Shown piece after piece: positions 61,408 to 64,000 of a stretch of 64,000 bases of DNA; positions within the stretch are counted from its first letter, which is position 1, and every line of letters begins with the position of its first letter. The notes beneath the pieces are model-generated. The model saw only the letters and a list, made by a program, of their open reading frames with translations. It had not been told where the DNA came from and did no database searches. A program made the position numbers and the translations under genes. The stretch comes from Abyssibacter profundi. Its GTDB lineage: Bacteria > Pseudomonadota > Gammaproteobacteria > Nevskiales > OUC007. The DNA lies in contig NZ_QEQK01000002.1 in the NCBI RefSeq assembly GCF_003151135.1, positions 62,001 through 126,000 of the forward strand. The letters are read 5' to 3'.

Positions 61408-61436
61408 TTGCGCGTCCATCTCGCTTTGCGTATAGT
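61408..61436 (+). promoter_or_regulatory. Sigma-70 promoter of tRNA-Pro
   Basis: -35 TTGCGC (61408-61413), a 17-nt spacer and -10 TATAGT (61431-61436). A GC-rich discriminator (CCGCCGCCGG) follows, as in stringently controlled stable-RNA promoters. The predicted start is about 30 nt before the tRNA. Confidence 0.75.
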
Positions 61437-61471
61437 CCGCCGCCGGTTGGGGCGGCGCCCCGACCACGGTT

Positions 61472-61548
61472 CGGGGTGTAGCTCAGCCTGGTAGAGCACT
61501 GTCTTCGGGAGGCAGGGGTCGTAGGTTCAAATCCTGTCACCCCGACCA
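61472..61548 (+). tRNA. proK: tRNA-Pro(CGG)
   Basis: A 77-nt tRNA with encoded CCA. Acceptor CGGGGTG pairs with CACCCCG. The D-arm is GCTCAGCCTGGTAGAGC, the anticodon stem CTGTC/GGCAG with loop TTCGGGA gives anticodon CGG, and the T-arm GTAGG-TTCAAAT-CCTGT follows. It reads CCG codons. The sequence resembles E. coli tRNA-Pro(CGG). Confidence 0.96.
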
Positions 61549-61580
61549 AATATCCCGCCCGGCCTTGAAAGCCGGACACG

Positions 61581-61609
61581 AAAAAGGCGACCTGCGGGTC
61601 GCCTTTTTT
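61581..61609. terminator. Bidirectional intrinsic terminator between tRNA-Pro and ispB
   Basis: A 12-bp stem (61581-61592 with 61597-61608) with loop TGCG, starting in a run of A and ending in six T. It serves the tRNA transcript on the + strand and ispB on the - strand. Confidence 0.93.
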
Positions 61610-61631
61610 GTTCAAGCGTGGCGCGGGTCTG

Positions 61632-62600
61632 TCAGCTGACGCGTTCGACGGCAAAGCGGGCCAGTCCAGCCAGCGTGTCCCGGCCTGGGGTGGCAGGGAG
61701 TGCGTCCAGTGCGTCCACGGCAGCATCGGCATAGTGCCTGGCCAGCTGCAGCGTCTGATCAATGGCGCCAGCGGCGTGGATGTCCTGGATGATGGCGTCG
61801 AGTTCTTCGTCGGTTGCCTCGGTAATCGCCCGACGCACCCGCGCCTGGGCGGCCGGACTGCCATCGCGCAGCACCCGAAGCAACGGCAGCGTCGGCTTGC
61901 CTTCCGCGAGATCGTCACCGACATGCTTGCCCAGACTTGATTCGTCGCCAAGGTAGTCGAGCGCGTCGTCGACCAGCTGAAACGCCATGCCCAGCGATTG
62001 ACCGTAGTGATCCATCGCGTCGATTTGCGGCTGCGAACTACCCGCCAGCAGGGCGGGCAGCATGGTGGCCGCACGAAACAGCCGGGCGGTCTTGCGATCA
62101 ATCACATCCAGGTACTGGGCCTCGCTGATGTCCGGATTGCCGATGTTCATCAGCTGCAGTACTTCGCCCTCTGCAATGGCGTTGGTGGTGCTGGCCAGCA
62201 GCTCCATCACCGGCATCGTGTCCAGACGCACCATCAGTTCGAAGGCCCGTGAGTACAGGAAGTCCCCGGTCAGGACGCTGGCCGCATTGCCAAATGCAGC
62301 ATTGGCCGTCTCCCGCCCACGGCGCAGGCTGGATTCGTCCACCACGTCGTCATGCAGCAGTGTGGCCGTGTGGATGAATTCGATGATGGCCGCAGCGGTA
62401 TGAACCCGCGGGTCATCGTGGCCCAGCGCCTGGGCGGCCAGGGCCACCAATGCAGGTCGCATGCGCTTGCCACCACCGGCGACGATATGGTGTCCGATCT
62501 GATTGATCAGGACGACGTCGGACTGCAATTCGTCTCGGATCAGTTGGTCAATGGCGCCCATGTCGGCGGCAATCGGAGACAGCAGTTCGGCGAGTTCCAT
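61632..62600 (-). CDS. ispB: Octaprenyl (polyprenyl) diphosphate synthase
   Basis: A 322-residue trans-prenyltransferase making the ubiquinone side chain. Both Asp-rich motifs are intact: HDDVVDES and QLVDDALDYLG. GGGKRMRPALVALA binds substrate. The ATG at 62600 gives the usual N-terminus (ELAELLSPIAADM); the frame extends to 62657. It is divergent from rplU-rpmA-obgE, the same layout as in E. coli. The chain length (C40 in E. coli) cannot be read from the sequence with certainty. Confidence 0.95.
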   Translation of the reverse strand: MELAELLSPIAADMGAIDQLIRDELQSDVVLINQIGHHIVAGGGKRMRPALVALAAQALGHDDPRVHTAAAIIEFIHTATLLHDDVVDESSLRRGRETANAAFGNAASVLTGDFLYSRAFELMVRLDTMPVMELLASTTNAIAEGEVLQLMNIGNPDISEAQYLDVIDRKTARLFRAATMLPALLAGSSQPQIDAMDHYGQSLGMAFQLVDDALDYLGDESSLGKHVGDDLAEGKPTLPLLRVLRDGSPAAQARVRRAITEATDEELDAIIQDIHAAGAIDQTLQLARHYADAAVDALDALPATPGRDTLAGLARFAVERVS

Positions 62601-62781
62601 TCGTTTCGGGGGCAGGGCGATTGCGCGGATGCTAGCCGCCCGGATCATCAGGGACAACCCACGGTCAGGATAAGCGATTGATTTTCAGGCATAAGCCGCG
62701 CAATCTTCCACGCTCTATTCGGCCCACGGCCTGGGCGAATCACCCGAGCGTCGGTCCGGGTCAGGTCATCGCCTATTTGCG

Positions 62782-62810
62782 TTGACCCAGCGGGGTTCTA
62801 TCCGTAGAAT
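62782..62810 (+). promoter_or_regulatory. Sigma-70 promoter of rplU-rpmA
   Basis: -35 TTGACC (62782-62787), a 17-nt spacer and -10 TAGAAT (62805-62810). The predicted start is about 55 nt before the rplU ATG at 62871. This is one of the best consensus matches in the window, as expected for a ribosomal protein operon. Confidence 0.8.
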
Positions 62811-62870
62811 TCGCGCCCTTGAATTTTGGCCGTGGCGTGCGTGCTGCGGTCTAGTCCCGGAGAATCCCAG

Positions 62871-63182
62871 ATGTACGCGGTCATTAAGACAGGTGGCAAG
62901 CAGTATCGCGTGGCCGAAGGCGACGTGATTCGCGTTGAAACCCTCGAAGCCAACGCCGGTGAAACGATTACTTTCGATCAGGTCCTCATGGTTGGCGAAG
63001 GTGAGTCGATCAAAGTCGGCAAGCCCTACGTGGACGGGTCCAGCGTGACCGCCGAAGTCACGGCCGAAGGTCGGGGTGACAAGATCCGCGTCATCAAGTT
63101 CAAGCGTCGCCAGGGTTACAAGCGCACCATTGGCCATCGCCAGAACTACACCGAACTGAAGATCACCGGCATCGCCGGCTAA
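62871..63182 (+). CDS. rplU: Ribosomal protein bL21
   Basis: A 103-residue large-subunit protein with the classical start [17 protein letters not shown] and the late [20 protein letters not shown]. It binds 23S rRNA. The ATG at 62871 is preceded by GGAGAA; the frame opens earlier at 62826 without family support. The next gene, rpmA, is 11 bp away. Confidence 0.97.
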   Translation: MYAVIKTGGKQYRVAEGDVIRVETLEANAGETITFDQVLMVGEGESIKVGKPYVDGSSVTAEVTAEGRGDKIRVIKFKRRQGYKRTIGHRQNYTELKITGIAG

Positions 63183-63193
63183 GGAGCACACTC

Positions 63194-63460
63194 ATGGCAC
63201 ATAAAAAGGCAGGCGGTAGTACCCGCAACGGCCGCGACTCAGAGTCCAAACGACTTGGCGTCAAGGCTTTTGGTGGCGAAGTGGTTTCCGCCGGCAGCAT
63301 CATCGTGCGCCAGCGTGGTACCCGTTTCCGCGCAGGCGAAAACGCCGGTGTTGGCAAGGACCACACGGTGTTCGCCAAGGTGGACGGCCGTGTCGTGTTC
63401 GAAGTGAAGGGTGCCGAGAAGCGCAAATTTGTGCGCATCGAGCCCGTCGAGCTGGCCTAA
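63194..63460 (+). CDS. rpmA: Ribosomal protein bL27
   Basis: An 88-residue large-subunit protein whose N-terminus ([20 protein letters not shown]) reaches the peptidyl-transferase centre. [17 protein letters not shown] and [15 protein letters not shown] are family signatures. AAGGAG upstream gives a strong ribosome site. It is co-transcribed with rplU and followed by a terminator. Confidence 0.97.
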   Translation: MAHKKAGGSTRNGRDSESKRLGVKAFGGEVVSAGSIIVRQRGTRFRAGENAGVGKDHTVFAKVDGRVVFEVKGAEKRKFVRIEPVELA

Positions 63461-63479
63461 GCCGCACGACGCGAATCCG

Positions 63480-63515
63480 AAAAGGCCTCGCCGGCGTGCC
63501 GGCGGGGCCTTTTTT
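63480..63515 (+). terminator. Intrinsic terminator after rpmA
   Basis: AAAAGGCC followed by a GC-rich arm pairs with the arm ending GGGGCCTTTT (one G-T pair), with a short GTG-type loop and a run of T. It lies 20 bp after the rpmA stop and separates rplU-rpmA from obgE, at least partly. Confidence 0.88.
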
Positions 63516-63533
63516 GTAGGCCGGGTGTCATGA

Positions 63534-64000
<467 letters not shown>

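Overview
The window is a stretch of GC-rich bacterial chromosome with dense, mostly housekeeping gene content. Several gene orders point to Gammaproteobacteria: SRP RNA - dnaX - ybaB - recR; ispB divergent from rplU-rpmA-obgE; and an imuA-imuB-dnaE2 cassette. A free-living, aerobic, possibly marine or salt-adapted heterotroph fits the NhaD antiporter, the fatty-acid and branched-chain acid catabolism, the alkylsulfatase and the Tat/lipoprotein hydrolases. The lineage below class is not certain. I see no insertion sequence, phage gene, CRISPR array or rRNA. The two window edges cut nhaD (left) and obgE (right).

Region 1-10.1 kb: the end of nhaD, small membrane proteins (MAPEG, DUF2189), a beta-oxidation pair (thiolase and a hydratase/dehydrogenase fusion), an RND/MMPL exporter, and small enzymes (GFA-like, HCCA isomerase-like, MarC, DUF442). 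Region 10.2-15.9 kb: an AraC regulator with three exported hydrolase-like proteins. Two are divergent M28 peptidase paralogues and one is a lipase-like alpha/beta hydrolase. Two near-identical 20-bp sites, each 18 bp upstream of a -10 element, appear to tie these genes into one small regulon. Region 16-19.4 kb: two tandem GH13 alpha-glucosidases. Region 19.6-27.5 kb: a secreted protein of unknown function, a complete branched-chain 2-oxoacid dehydrogenase operon, and a lipoprotein alkylsulfatase.

Region 27.5-36.8 kb: a TraF-type outer-membrane protein, the 4.5S SRP RNA, dnaX-ybaB-recR, a pterin dehydratase, oligoribonuclease, a TetR/sirtuin divergent pair, envelope proteins and an ExbD. Region 36.9-42.7 kb: the SOS mutasome imuA-imuB-dnaE2 behind a perfect LexA box, followed by a second ExbD. 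Region 42.7-48.9 kb: hisI, folE, cysS, a class I-type dihydroorotase and thrS.

Region 48.9-56 kb: a ZIP-like/PF03773 permease fusion and a PCu(A)C copper chaperone. Next comes a cassette of ATP-grasp ligase, inactive transglutaminase-7TM protein, retropepsin-like protein and a divergent M14 deacylase/carboxypeptidase; this is the best candidate for a poorly described system. Region 56-61.4 kb: a flavin monooxygenase with its TetR regulator and duplicated operator, then a TPP enzyme plus aldehyde dehydrogenase. The window ends with tRNA-Pro(CGG), ispB, rplU, rpmA and the start of obgE.
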